A stretch of 10,909 nt of DNA, taken from positions 1-10,909 of the forward strand of contig JBKCTV010000014.1 of the NCBI GenBank assembly GCA_046318595.1, given 5' to 3'. Source of the stretch: DAITMV01 sp046318595 (GTDB lineage: Bacteria; Pseudomonadota; Gammaproteobacteria; Burkholderiales; Burkholderiaceae_B). Made by a program: the position numbers and the translations under genes. Below the pieces are notes generated by a model. It was not told the DNA's origin. It did no database searches and saw only the letters and a list, made by a program, of their open reading frames with translations. Below are positions 1 through 5,681 of the stretch, in pieces; within the stretch, counting starts at the first letter, position 1; each line of letters opens with the position of its first letter.

Positions 1-53
1 TTGCGCCGATGATAGTGAGCAATGCGCTTGTGAAAGTAGGTCATCGTCAGGCT
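1..53 (+). rRNA. rrf: 5S ribosomal RNA, 3' end (partial)
   Basis: The first 53 bases match the 3' end of a proteobacterial 5S rRNA. The loop E and helix IV strand CGCCGATGATAGT is at 4-16, its partner GTGAAAGTAGG is at 30-40, and the closing strand TCATCGTCAGGC is at 41-52. That last strand would pair with a GCCTGACGA-type 5' end lying outside the window. The 5S gene is normally last in an rRNA operon, so an rrn operon probably enters from the left. A reading frame crossing this segment (9-230) has no protein-like features and is not a gene. The exact mature 3' end (52-54) is uncertain by a base or two. Confidence 0.9.
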
Positions 54-89
54 AACCTAATTCGCTTCAAACTCACCAACCGTGACGCA

Positions 90-119
90 TGCCCGCACAC
101 TCATTCGTGTCTGCGGGCA
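90..119 (+). terminator. GC-rich hairpin after 5S rRNA, possible rrn terminator
   Basis: The arms TGCCCGC (90-96) and GCGGGCA (113-119) pair perfectly. An inner ACAC (97-100) pairs with GTGT (107-110) around a six-base loop, leaving a two-base CT bulge at 111-112. It lies 37 bases after the 5S gene, where an rRNA operon terminator or 3' processing hairpin would be expected. The bases after it (AAAACCAAAC) are not a T tract, so it does not look like a standard intrinsic terminator in either direction. The hairpin is clearly visible in the sequence; its terminator role is inferred from position. Confidence 0.45.
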
Positions 120-267
120 AAACCAAACACTGCATACACCATAATAAAATTCATTCTCACAACCTCTTTTACTCACGAACATTCGTTCAACCATTCGAGC
201 TTTTTACATCTATATGCCTTTTGCTGCTAATTCCGCTATTCGGCGTGCGCGTGAGCTAATTTACAGT

Positions 268-296
268 TTGGCCTATTCTTCCGCGAAGGGTATAAT
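268..296 (+). promoter_or_regulatory. Sigma-70-type promoter for rpsO
   Basis: A perfect -10 hexamer TATAAT lies at 291-296. It is preceded, with the optimal 17-base spacer, by TTGGCC at 268-273, which matches four of six positions of the -35 consensus TTGACA. Transcription would start near 303 and give a leader of about 60 bases before the rpsO ATG. The position fits a dedicated promoter for the S15 gene, separate from the rRNA operon upstream. Confidence 0.75.
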
Positions 297-364
297 CTTC
301 TTTCCTTAGTAAAACGATCCATTCGGCTTGTTGTCTGGCTGGAGTTTCGAAAGTGGAGTTTGTC

Positions 365-634
365 ATGTCTGTAGCTGATATCAAAAAGTCGGAAATTGTT
401 GCTAATTACCAAAGAGCCGAAGGCGATACCGGTTCGCCAGAAGTTCAGGTTGCTTTGTTAACTGCGCGCATAAACGAATTGAGCGAGCATTTCAAAGCCC
501 ATAAAAAAGATCACCATTCACGCCGTGGACTGCTGAAAATGGTTAGTCGTCGCCGTAAGTTGCTTGATTACCTAAAAAGAAAACATGCGGAGTCGTACCG
601 TGAGCTGATTGGTCGTTTAGGCTTGCGTAAGTAA
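365..634 (+). CDS. rpsO: 30S ribosomal protein S15
   Basis: S15 is a primary binder of 16S rRNA in the platform of the small subunit, where it contacts the three-way junction of helices 20, 21 and 22; it also takes part in an intersubunit bridge. The product is 89 residues, the same length as the E. coli protein. Family signatures visible are DTGSPEVQ (residues 21-28), KKDHHSRRG (47-55) and the C-terminal RRRKLLDYLKR segment (62-72). The ATG at 365 is chosen because GGAG at 355-358 sits six bases upstream and because MSVADIKK matches the usual N-terminus. An in-frame GTG at 353 would place that Shine-Dalgarno inside the gene. A strong promoter lies at 268-296 and an intrinsic terminator follows at 657-700. 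In other bacteria S15 represses its own mRNA; that is plausible here but unproven. Confidence 0.98.
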   Translation: MSVADIKKSEIVANYQRAEGDTGSPEVQVALLTARINELSEHFKAHKKDHHSRRGLLKMVSRRRKLLDYLKRKHAESYRELIGRLGLRK

Positions 635-656
635 TCGTTCGGTTACTGTACATATC

Positions 657-700
657 AAAAAAATGCCTGCATCGCATAAGTTGCAGGCATTTTTATTTGT
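657..700 (+). terminator. Intrinsic terminator after rpsO
   Basis: ATGCCTGCA (663-671) pairs perfectly with TGCAGGCAT (682-690) across a ten-base loop. The stem is lengthened by four A-T pairs (659-662 with 691-694) and the 3' side continues as TTTTTATTTG. It begins 22 bases after the rpsO stop codon. By analogy with E. coli rpsO-pnp, partial read-through into pnp is likely, because no obvious strong promoter is visible between here and pnp. Confidence 0.85.
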
Positions 701-718
701 TTTAAAATTTTTCCCTGG

Positions 719-747
719 GGCGCCGTTTTTTCATAAAACGAGACGCC
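719..747 (+). promoter_or_regulatory. Hairpin in the pnp leader
   Basis: CGTTTT (724-729) pairs with AAAACG (735-740) around a TTCAT loop. GGCG (719-722) pairs with CGCC (744-747) outside it, leaving an internal loop of C against AGA. The hairpin ends 13 bases before the pnp Shine-Dalgarno. In E. coli the pnp leader carries a stem cut by RNase III and then used for PNPase autoregulation. This hairpin is shorter and different in sequence, so a similar role is only an inference from position. Confidence 0.45.
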
Positions 748-771
748 TGATGGGAGATAGAAAGGATTAAT

Positions 772-2961
772 GTGTTTCAAAAATATTCGGAAAATTTTCA
801 ATTGGGACGTCACGCCGTACAGCTCGAGACTGGCGAGATTGCGCGTCAGGCGGATGGTGCTGTTGTGGTCAGTATCGATGGTACTGTTGTGCTAGCCACG
901 GTAGTCGCAGCAAAGTCTCCAAAGCCCGGACAGGACTTTTTCCCGTTGACTGTCGATTACGTCGAAAAATTTTACGCAACCGGTCGAATTCCTGGCGGTT
1001 TCTTTAAGCGCGAAGGCAAGGCTACCGAAAAGGAGACATTGACCGCGCGTTTGGTGGACCGTCCTTTGCGTCCCTTATTCCCGGAAGGGTTTGTCAACGA
1101 AGTGCAAGTGGCGTTGACCGTTGTGTCCTGTAATCCCGAAGTCGACCCGGACATTCCGGCCTTGATCGGCGCTTCGGCCGCCCTGGCTATCTCCGGTATT
1201 CCTTTCAATGGCCCGATTGGTGCCGTTCGTGTTGCTTACATCAACGGCGAATATCTCGTCAACCCGACCGCGACTGACCTCGCTGCCAGTGCTCTGAATC
1301 TGGTGGTCGCTGGTACTGAGCAAGCAGTGTTGATGGTGGAGTCCGAGGCTCAGCAGTTGTCTGAAGAAATCATGCTGGGTGCGGTCGTATTTGGTCATGA
1401 GCAAATGCAAACCATCATTAATGCTATCCATGCTTTGGTTCGTAAAGCAGGAAAGCCGGTTTGGGAATGGGCTGCAGCAGCTAAAAACCAGGCCTTCGAG
1501 CAGCGCGTTCGTGAATTAGCGGCATCCGACATAAAAGAAGCTTACAAACTTACACAAAAACAGGCACGGTCGGTGCGTTTGAAAGAAATCCAAGTAGCCG
1601 TTCAGGCTGCTTTGGCGCAAGACAATCTTGCTTCGCCCGAAAATGCCTATGCCTTTACGTCGGCCGATGTTGGCGACGCTTTGTTCGCACTGGAATCGGC
1701 GGTCGTGCGCAGTCAAATTCTCAATGGCGAGCCCCGTATCGATGGTCGTGATACTCGCACGGTTCGTCCAATCGAAATTCGGTTGGGGGTTTTGCCGCGC
1801 GCTCACGGTTCGGCACTTTTCACGCGGGGCGAAACGCAGGCGCTGGTCGTCGCTACTCTGGGTACGAAACAGGATGAGCAGATGATCGACGCCATTCAAG
1901 GCGAATACCGCGAACGCTTCATGCTGCAATATAATATGCCGCCATACGCAACCGGCGAATGCGGTCGAATGGGCGCGCCCAAGCGCCGCGAAATCGGTCA
2001 CGGCCGTCTCGCCAAGCGTGGATTGCTGGCATGTTTGCCAAAGGGCGATGCTTTTCAATATACGGTGCGTTTGGTTTCCGAAATTACCGAATCGAACGGC
2101 TCCAGTTCCATGGCTTCTGTTTGCGGTGGTAGCTTGGCTATGATGGACGCCGGTGTTCCTATGACCGATCACGTGGCCGGTATCGCCATGGGTTTGATCA
2201 AAGAGGACAATAAGTTTGCAGTATTGACCGATATCCTGGGCGATGAAGATCATTTGGGCGACATGGATTTCAAAGTGGCTGGTACGGTCAATGGTATTAC
2301 CGCCTTGCAAATGGATATCAAAATCCAGGGTATCACCAGGGAGATCATGCAAGTCGCTTTGGCTCAGGCCAAAGAAGGACGTTTGCATATACTGCAAAAA
2401 ATGCAGGCTTCGCTTGGTTGTGCAAGAACCGAGATGTCCGAGTTCGCGCCACGCATGATCACTATGAAAATCAATCCCGAGAAAATTCGGGATGTGATCG
2501 GCAAGGGCGGCGCCACTATCCGCGCTTTGACCGAAGAAACGGGTGCGTCGATCGATATCGGTGAAGACGGTTTTATAACGATTGCATCCGTGGATGCGGC
2601 GGCCGGAGAAGAAGCTAAAAAGCGTATTGAGGCCATTACTGCAGAAGTCGAAGTCGGGTCCGTTTATGAGGGTACGGTTCTGAAGCTGCTCGATTTTGGA
2701 GCCATCGTGAGTGTACTGCCTGGTAAAGACGGTTTGTTGCATATTTCGCAGATCGCTAATGAGCGGGTCGCTAATGTCGGTGATTACCTCAAAGAGGGGC
2801 AAGTGGTTCGCGTCAAGATCCTCGAGGCCGATGACAAAGGCCGTTTGCGTTTGTCGATGAAAGCATTGTTGGTTGATCCGGCTCTGCCTGCCGGGGAAAG
2901 CTCTGTCCATGGTGAAACTGCTCCATCGATCGATGTCGTTTCTCCGGAAAGCGTTGCTTAA
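772..2961 (+). CDS. pnp: Polynucleotide phosphorylase (PNPase)
   Basis: PNPase is a trimeric 3'-5' exoribonuclease that uses phosphate to degrade mRNA to nucleoside diphosphates, often with RNase E in a degradosome. The 729 residues show the standard order. The first RNase PH domain spans about 10-215 with FFKRE at 77-81, then a helical linker. The catalytic second RNase PH domain spans about 320-545, with TRGETQ (351-356), GSSSM (443-447) and the acidic motif D493/D499/K501. A KH domain (IGKGG at 576-580) and an S1 domain (about 626-697) follow. The start is GTG 772, with AAAGGA at 761-766 and a five-base spacer. An ATG at 770 overlaps it in another frame and stops after 40 codons. Residue 397 is Cys (GECGR) where relatives usually have Thr (GETG); the catalytic residues are intact. 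Confidence 0.98.
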   Translation: MFQKYSENFQLGRHAVQLETGEIARQADGAVVVSIDGTVVLATVVAAKSPKPGQDFFPLTVDYVEKFYATGRIPGGFFKREGKATEKETLTARLVDRPLRPLFPEGFVNEVQVALTVVSCNPEVDPDIPALIGASAALAISGIPFNGPIGAVRVAYINGEYLVNPTATDLAASALNLVVAGTEQAVLMVESEAQQLSEEIMLGAVVFGHEQMQTIINAIHALVRKAGKPVWEWAAAAKNQAFEQRVRELAASDIKEAYKLTQKQARSVRLKEIQVAVQAALAQDNLASPENAYAFTSADVGDALFALESAVVRSQILNGEPRIDGRDTRTVRPIEIRLGVLPRAHGSALFTRGETQALVVATLGTKQDEQMIDAIQGEYRERFMLQYNMPPYATGECGRMGAPKRREIGHGRLAKRGLLACLPKGDAFQYTVRLVSEITESNGSSSMASVCGGSLAMMDAGVPMTDHVAGIAMGLIKEDNKFAVLTDILGDEDHLGDMDFKVAGTVNGITALQMDIKIQGITREIMQVALAQAKEGRLHILQKMQASLGCARTEMSEFAPRMITMKINPEKIRDVIGKGGATIRALTEETGASIDIGEDGFITIASVDAAAGEEAKKRIEAITAEVEVGSVYEGTVLKLLDFGAIVSVLPGKDGLLHISQIANERVANVGDYLKEGQVVRVKILEADDKGRLRLSMKALLVDPALPAGESSVHGETAPSIDVVSPESVA

Positions 2962-2977
2962 CTAAGCAGTCCAGCCG

Positions 2978-3958
2978 ATGCAAGCCATCGTCATAACTGC
3001 GTTTGGTGAAGCGGAAGGTATGGTCATGCGACAGCTTCCGTTACCCAGGCCTCAAGCCGGAGAGGTTTTGATTAAAGTCGCGGCTTGCGGAGTCAACCGG
3101 CCAGATGTTTTACAACGGCAGGGGCTCTATCCGCCACCTGCTTCGGCCCGAAGTGGGCGGCTCGGTTTAGAGGTGTCGGGTAATGTCGTCGAGTTGGGGG
3201 CTGATGTATCAAACTTGCAATGTGGCGATGAGGTTTGCGCGCTGGTGGATGGCGGGGGTTATGCTGAATATGTTGTCGCATCGCAAGAGCTTTGTTTGCC
3301 TATTCCCAGCGGCGTCGATCTGATTGATGCCGCTGGCCTGCCAGAAGTTTATATGACGGTTTGGAGTAATATTTTTGAGCGTTGCCGCTTGCAAGCCGGT
3401 GAGACCCTATTGGTCCACGGCGGGGCCGGCGGTATTGGAACGGCGGCGGTTCAACTGGCAAAAGCGCTGGGTGCCTCTGTGCTGGCCACCGTGGGTTCGA
3501 AGCAAAAGGAGACTTTTTTGTTTTCCCTGGGGGTGGATGCGGTATTCATCCGTACAGAAGGCGATTGGGTGGCCCAAGCAATCGAATACACGAAAAATAA
3601 AGGCGTTGATGTCGTTCTGGAGATGGCTGCTGGGAGCGAGTTGTCGAAAAGTATCGCTTGTCTGGCGACTGATGGCCGTCTGGCGGTCATTGGTTTATTG
3701 GGTGGCGCCAAAAGTACTATCGATGTATCGAAAATCTTGCTGCGCCGTTTGACTTTGACTGGTTCGACTTTGCGAGCCAGGCCGCTATCATATAAAAAGC
3801 GAATTGTTGAATCATTGAAAACACAGGTGTGGCCACTGTTTGCGAGGGGTCTGATCCGGCCGATCACACAAGCGCGCTTTTCATTGGGTGCGGTCGTCGA
3901 GGCACATCGCTTAATGGAATCGAATACCCATACAGGAAAAATAATCTTAACTTTATAA
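2978..3958 (+). CDS. Zinc-independent MDR-family NAD(P)H:quinone oxidoreductase
   Basis: The 326 residues form a complete quinone oxidoreductase of the medium-chain dehydrogenase/reductase superfamily, close to the PIG3/TP53I3-like branch. Members reduce quinones or other reactive carbonyl substrates with NADPH in the cytoplasm; the substrate here cannot be read from sequence. The GroES-like N-terminal half carries NRPD (40-43) and GLEVSG (63-68). The Rossmann half carries the nucleotide-binding turn GGAGGIG (148-154). The paired cysteines of a structural zinc loop and an alcohol-dehydrogenase-type catalytic zinc site are not seen. The ATG at 2978 gives the usual N-terminus MQAIVITAFGE but has only a weak Shine-Dalgarno. 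It lies 16 bases after pnp and ends two bases before tpiA, so cotranscription is likely. The family is certain; the exact function is not. Confidence 0.9.
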   Translation: MQAIVITAFGEAEGMVMRQLPLPRPQAGEVLIKVAACGVNRPDVLQRQGLYPPPASARSGRLGLEVSGNVVELGADVSNLQCGDEVCALVDGGGYAEYVVASQELCLPIPSGVDLIDAAGLPEVYMTVWSNIFERCRLQAGETLLVHGGAGGIGTAAVQLAKALGASVLATVGSKQKETFLFSLGVDAVFIRTEGDWVAQAIEYTKNKGVDVVLEMAAGSELSKSIACLATDGRLAVIGLLGGAKSTIDVSKILLRRLTLTGSTLRARPLSYKKRIVESLKTQVWPLFARGLIRPITQARFSLGAVVEAHRLMESNTHTGKIILTL

Positions 3959-3960
3959 CC

Positions 3961-4737
3961 ATGACTATCAATAAACGTCAAAAAATTGTTGCCGGTAATT
4001 GGAAAATGAACGGCAGCATCGCATCAAACGAAGCGCTGCTAGCTGCGGTTAACGCAATCGAGCTCCCTAGCAACGTTTCCGGAGTGGTCTGCGCGCCGTT
4101 TCCTTATCTCTTTCAATTACAAGGGTTTTTAGGTTCCACGCACTGGCAGTGGGGGGCGCAGGATGTGTCGCCTGAAACAATTGGCCCTTTTACCGGGGAC
4201 GTCTCGGCCCTGATGCTGCGGGAGTTTGGCTGCAGTCATGTGTTGGTCGGGCACTCCGAAAGGCGCGCTTTGCATGCCGAAACTGCCCTGCTCGTTGCTC
4301 GTAAAGCATATACCGCATTGGCCAATCAATTAACCCCAATCGTCTGTTTCGGAGAAACGCTTAGCGAGCGGGAGGCCGCGTTGACTTTCGAGGTATTGGC
4401 CAAACAGCTCGATCCCGTCATCGAGCTTTGCAGTCACTTTGTAAGTAACGGTAAATGGTCTTTGGTGGTGGCTTATGAGCCGGTTTGGGCAATCGGCACT
4501 GGCCGAACGGCAACGCCGGAGCAGGCGCAGGAGGTGCACGCGTGGTTGCGGGGCCGCCTGCAGACTGCTCTGGGGCTGGACTTGGCTGCCACAACGCCAA
4601 TTTTGTATGGCGGTAGTGTCAAGTCGGCCAATAGTGTGGATTTATTCGCTCAGCACGATATCGATGGCTTCTTGGTTGGTGGCGCATCGTTGGATGCTGC
4701 TGACTTTGCCGGTATCGTTTCGGCTGCATTAGGGTAG
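3961..4737 (+). CDS. tpiA: Triosephosphate isomerase
   Basis: The enzyme interconverts dihydroxyacetone phosphate and glyceraldehyde 3-phosphate in glycolysis and gluconeogenesis, as a cytoplasmic TIM-barrel dimer. The product is 258 residues, a normal length. The catalytic set is complete: N13 and K15 in AGNWKMNG, H98 in VGHSERR and E173 in AYEPVWAIGTG. The flexible phosphate-gripping loop follows as AIGTGRTAT (177-185), then YGGSVK (216-221) and GFLVGGASL (236-244). The frame is open upstream to 3829, but that part is the end of the preceding gene in another frame. ATG 3961 gives the typical N-terminus and is the only good start. No Shine-Dalgarno is visible at the proper distance, and the upstream stop lies two bases away, so translation may be coupled to the oxidoreductase gene. 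Confidence 0.97.
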   Translation: MTINKRQKIVAGNWKMNGSIASNEALLAAVNAIELPSNVSGVVCAPFPYLFQLQGFLGSTHWQWGAQDVSPETIGPFTGDVSALMLREFGCSHVLVGHSERRALHAETALLVARKAYTALANQLTPIVCFGETLSEREAALTFEVLAKQLDPVIELCSHFVSNGKWSLVVAYEPVWAIGTGRTATPEQAQEVHAWLRGRLQTALGLDLAATTPILYGGSVKSANSVDLFAQHDIDGFLVGGASLDAADFAGIVSAALG

Positions 4738-4746
4738 AATAGCGGT

Positions 4747-5124
4747 ATGAACTTATTGCACTCTTTTTTGGTTATATTTCAGGTCTTGTCGTCTGTCGGT
4801 GTTGTGGTTCTGGTATTGCTCCAGCACGGCAAGGGGGCTGATATGGGCGCGGCGTTTGGTAGCGGCACATCCGGTAGCTTATTCGGTGCGTCGGGCTCGG
4901 CCAACTTTTTAAGCCGCGCCACGGCGCTGTGTGCCACGGCCTTTTTCCTTTGCACGCTCGGTCTGGCTGTTTTGTCACAGCCGTCGATATCGGCGTCGGG
5001 GCGCCCGAGTAGCGTCATGGATGCTGCGGCCTTACCTGGCAAGCTACCTGCTGCTCAAGGCGAAGCCGTCAAGCCGCCTCCACAGGCTGGGCCCGATGCG
5101 CAGACCAAAGAAATTCCCAGGTAA
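4747..5124 (+). CDS. secG: Protein translocase subunit SecG
   Basis: SecG is the small accessory subunit of the SecYEG channel in the inner membrane and assists SecA-driven export. The 125-residue product has two predicted membrane helices (about 4-26 and 57-77). Between them is the conserved cytoplasmic loop LLQHGKGADMGAAFG (24-38), a clear family signature, followed by a Gly/Ser-rich stretch. The tail after residue 80 is hydrophilic and rich in Pro and Ala (KPPPQAGP at 109-116), as is common and poorly conserved in this family. The gene starts nine bases after tpiA and ends 21 bases before tRNA-Leu. The Shine-Dalgarno is weak (TAGCGG before the ATG). Linkage of tpiA, secG and tRNA-Leu is common in proteobacteria. 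Confidence 0.95.
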   Translation: MNLLHSFLVIFQVLSSVGVVVLVLLQHGKGADMGAAFGSGTSGSLFGASGSANFLSRATALCATAFFLCTLGLAVLSQPSISASGRPSSVMDAAALPGKLPAAQGEAVKPPPQAGPDAQTKEIPR

Positions 5125-5145
5125 TGAAATAGTTAACTTAAGTAC

Positions 5146-5230
5146 GCCGACGTGGTGAAATTGGTAGACACGCTATCTTGAGGGGGTAGTGGCGAAAGCT
5201 GTGCGAGTTCGAGTCTCGCCGTCGGCACCA
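5146..5230 (+). tRNA. tRNA-Leu (anticodon GAG)
   Basis: The 85 bases fold as a class II tRNA. The acceptor strands GCCGACG (5146-5152) and CGTCGGC (5220-5226) are fully complementary, followed by A and an encoded CCA at 5228-5230. The D arm includes AATTGGTAGACACGC. The anticodon stem CTATC (5173-5177) pairs with GGTAG (5185-5189), with one G-T pair, around loop TTGAGGG; this places anticodon GAG at 5180-5182, reading CUU and CUC. A long variable arm (GGC-GAAA-GCT) and the T arm GCGAG-TTCGAGT-CTCGC complete it. No clear promoter separates it from secG and no terminator from nuoA, so it is probably cut from a longer transcript. Confidence 0.97.
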
Positions 5231-5290
5231 TTAAAATAATACGGTCGAATGTGCCTGACTCTGGCATAAATGATCGTGGTGGGGGCATGT

Positions 5291-5650
5291 GTGAATTTAG
5301 GTACCTACTTCCCTGTTTTACTGTTCATCCTGGTCGGGCTCGGGGTGGGTGGGGGGGCTATGCTTGCCGGGCGTGTATTGGCGCCGCATCGTCCAGATAG
5401 CCGGAAGCTGTCTCCCTACGAGTGTGGTTTCGAGGCGTTCGAAGATGCCCGGATGAGGTTCGACGTTCGCTATTATTTGGTGGCGATTCTCTTTATCCTT
5501 TTCGATCTGGAAGTTGCCTTCCTTTTTCCATGGGCGATTGCTTATAAAGAAATCGGGCTGGCTGGTTTTTGGTCGATGATGGTTTTCTTGGGTATTTTAG
5601 TGGTCGGGTTCGTCTTCGAGTGGACCCGTGGCGCACTGGATTGGGAGTGA
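5291..5650 (+). CDS. nuoA: NADH-quinone oxidoreductase subunit A
   Basis: NuoA is a small membrane subunit of respiratory complex I that helps form the quinone-site entrance and the link between the peripheral and membrane arms. Starting at GTG 5291 the product is 119 residues, the length I recall for Burkholderia-type NuoA, beginning MNLGTYFPVL. Three membrane helices are evident (about 6-28, 61-82 and 92-111). The conserved PYECGFE motif is at 42-48 and the intramembrane acidic pair D72 and E74 at FDLE. GTG 5291 is preferred because GGTGGGGG (5278-5285) sits five bases upstream; an in-frame ATG at 5270 has no Shine-Dalgarno and would add seven atypical residues. The coding strand at 5342-5357 is almost pure G. 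It is the first gene of the nuo operon, 60 bases after tRNA-Leu. Confidence 0.95.
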   Translation: MNLGTYFPVLLFILVGLGVGGGAMLAGRVLAPHRPDSRKLSPYECGFEAFEDARMRFDVRYYLVAILFILFDLEVAFLFPWAIAYKEIGLAGFWSMMVFLGILVVGFVFEWTRGALDWE

Positions 5651-5681
5651 TCTCAGGCATGACAAGACGGTTGGTGTTGAA

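Larger units (their letters stand above)
54..364 (+). other. Intergenic region between 5S rRNA and rpsO
   Basis: These 311 bases hold no reading frame that looks like a protein on either strand. From left to right I see a short spacer, a GC-rich hairpin (90-119), an AT-rich stretch with no recognisable signal (about 120-240), the rpsO promoter (268-296) and the rpsO leader (about 303-364). The leader contains the heptamer GGAGTTT twice, at 341-347 and 355-361. I see no tRNA, repeat family or attachment site here. Confidence 0.75.

Noticed and set aside
9..230. Reading frame of 73 codons at the left edge
   Set aside because: It runs through the 5S rRNA tail and a GC hairpin, has no domain-like sequence and no supporting Shine-Dalgarno.
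353..364. GTG 353 as the rpsO start
   Set aside because: It would put the GGAG Shine-Dalgarno inside the gene and add four residues not found in S15.
1516..2910. Long minus-strand frame of 464 codons opposite pnp
   Set aside because: It lies wholly antisense to a clear PNPase gene. Its composition is that of a shadow frame and no family features are seen.
2924..2936. Frequent CGATCG-like words, such as the palindrome near the end of pnp
   Set aside because: They look common by eye, but I could not count them against expectation, and they lie in coding sequence with normal codons.
3829..3960. Upstream extension of tpiA by 44 codons
   Set aside because: The extension is the end of the oxidoreductase gene in another frame; the TIM N-terminus is clearly at ATG 3961.
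4735..4740. TAGAAT as a -10 element just before secG
   Set aside because: No -35-like hexamer is found at 16-18 bases upstream, and the implied start would leave almost no leader.
5252..5266. Small inverted repeat TGCC/GGCA between tRNA-Leu and nuoA
   Set aside because: Only four base pairs and no T tract follow; too weak to call a terminator.
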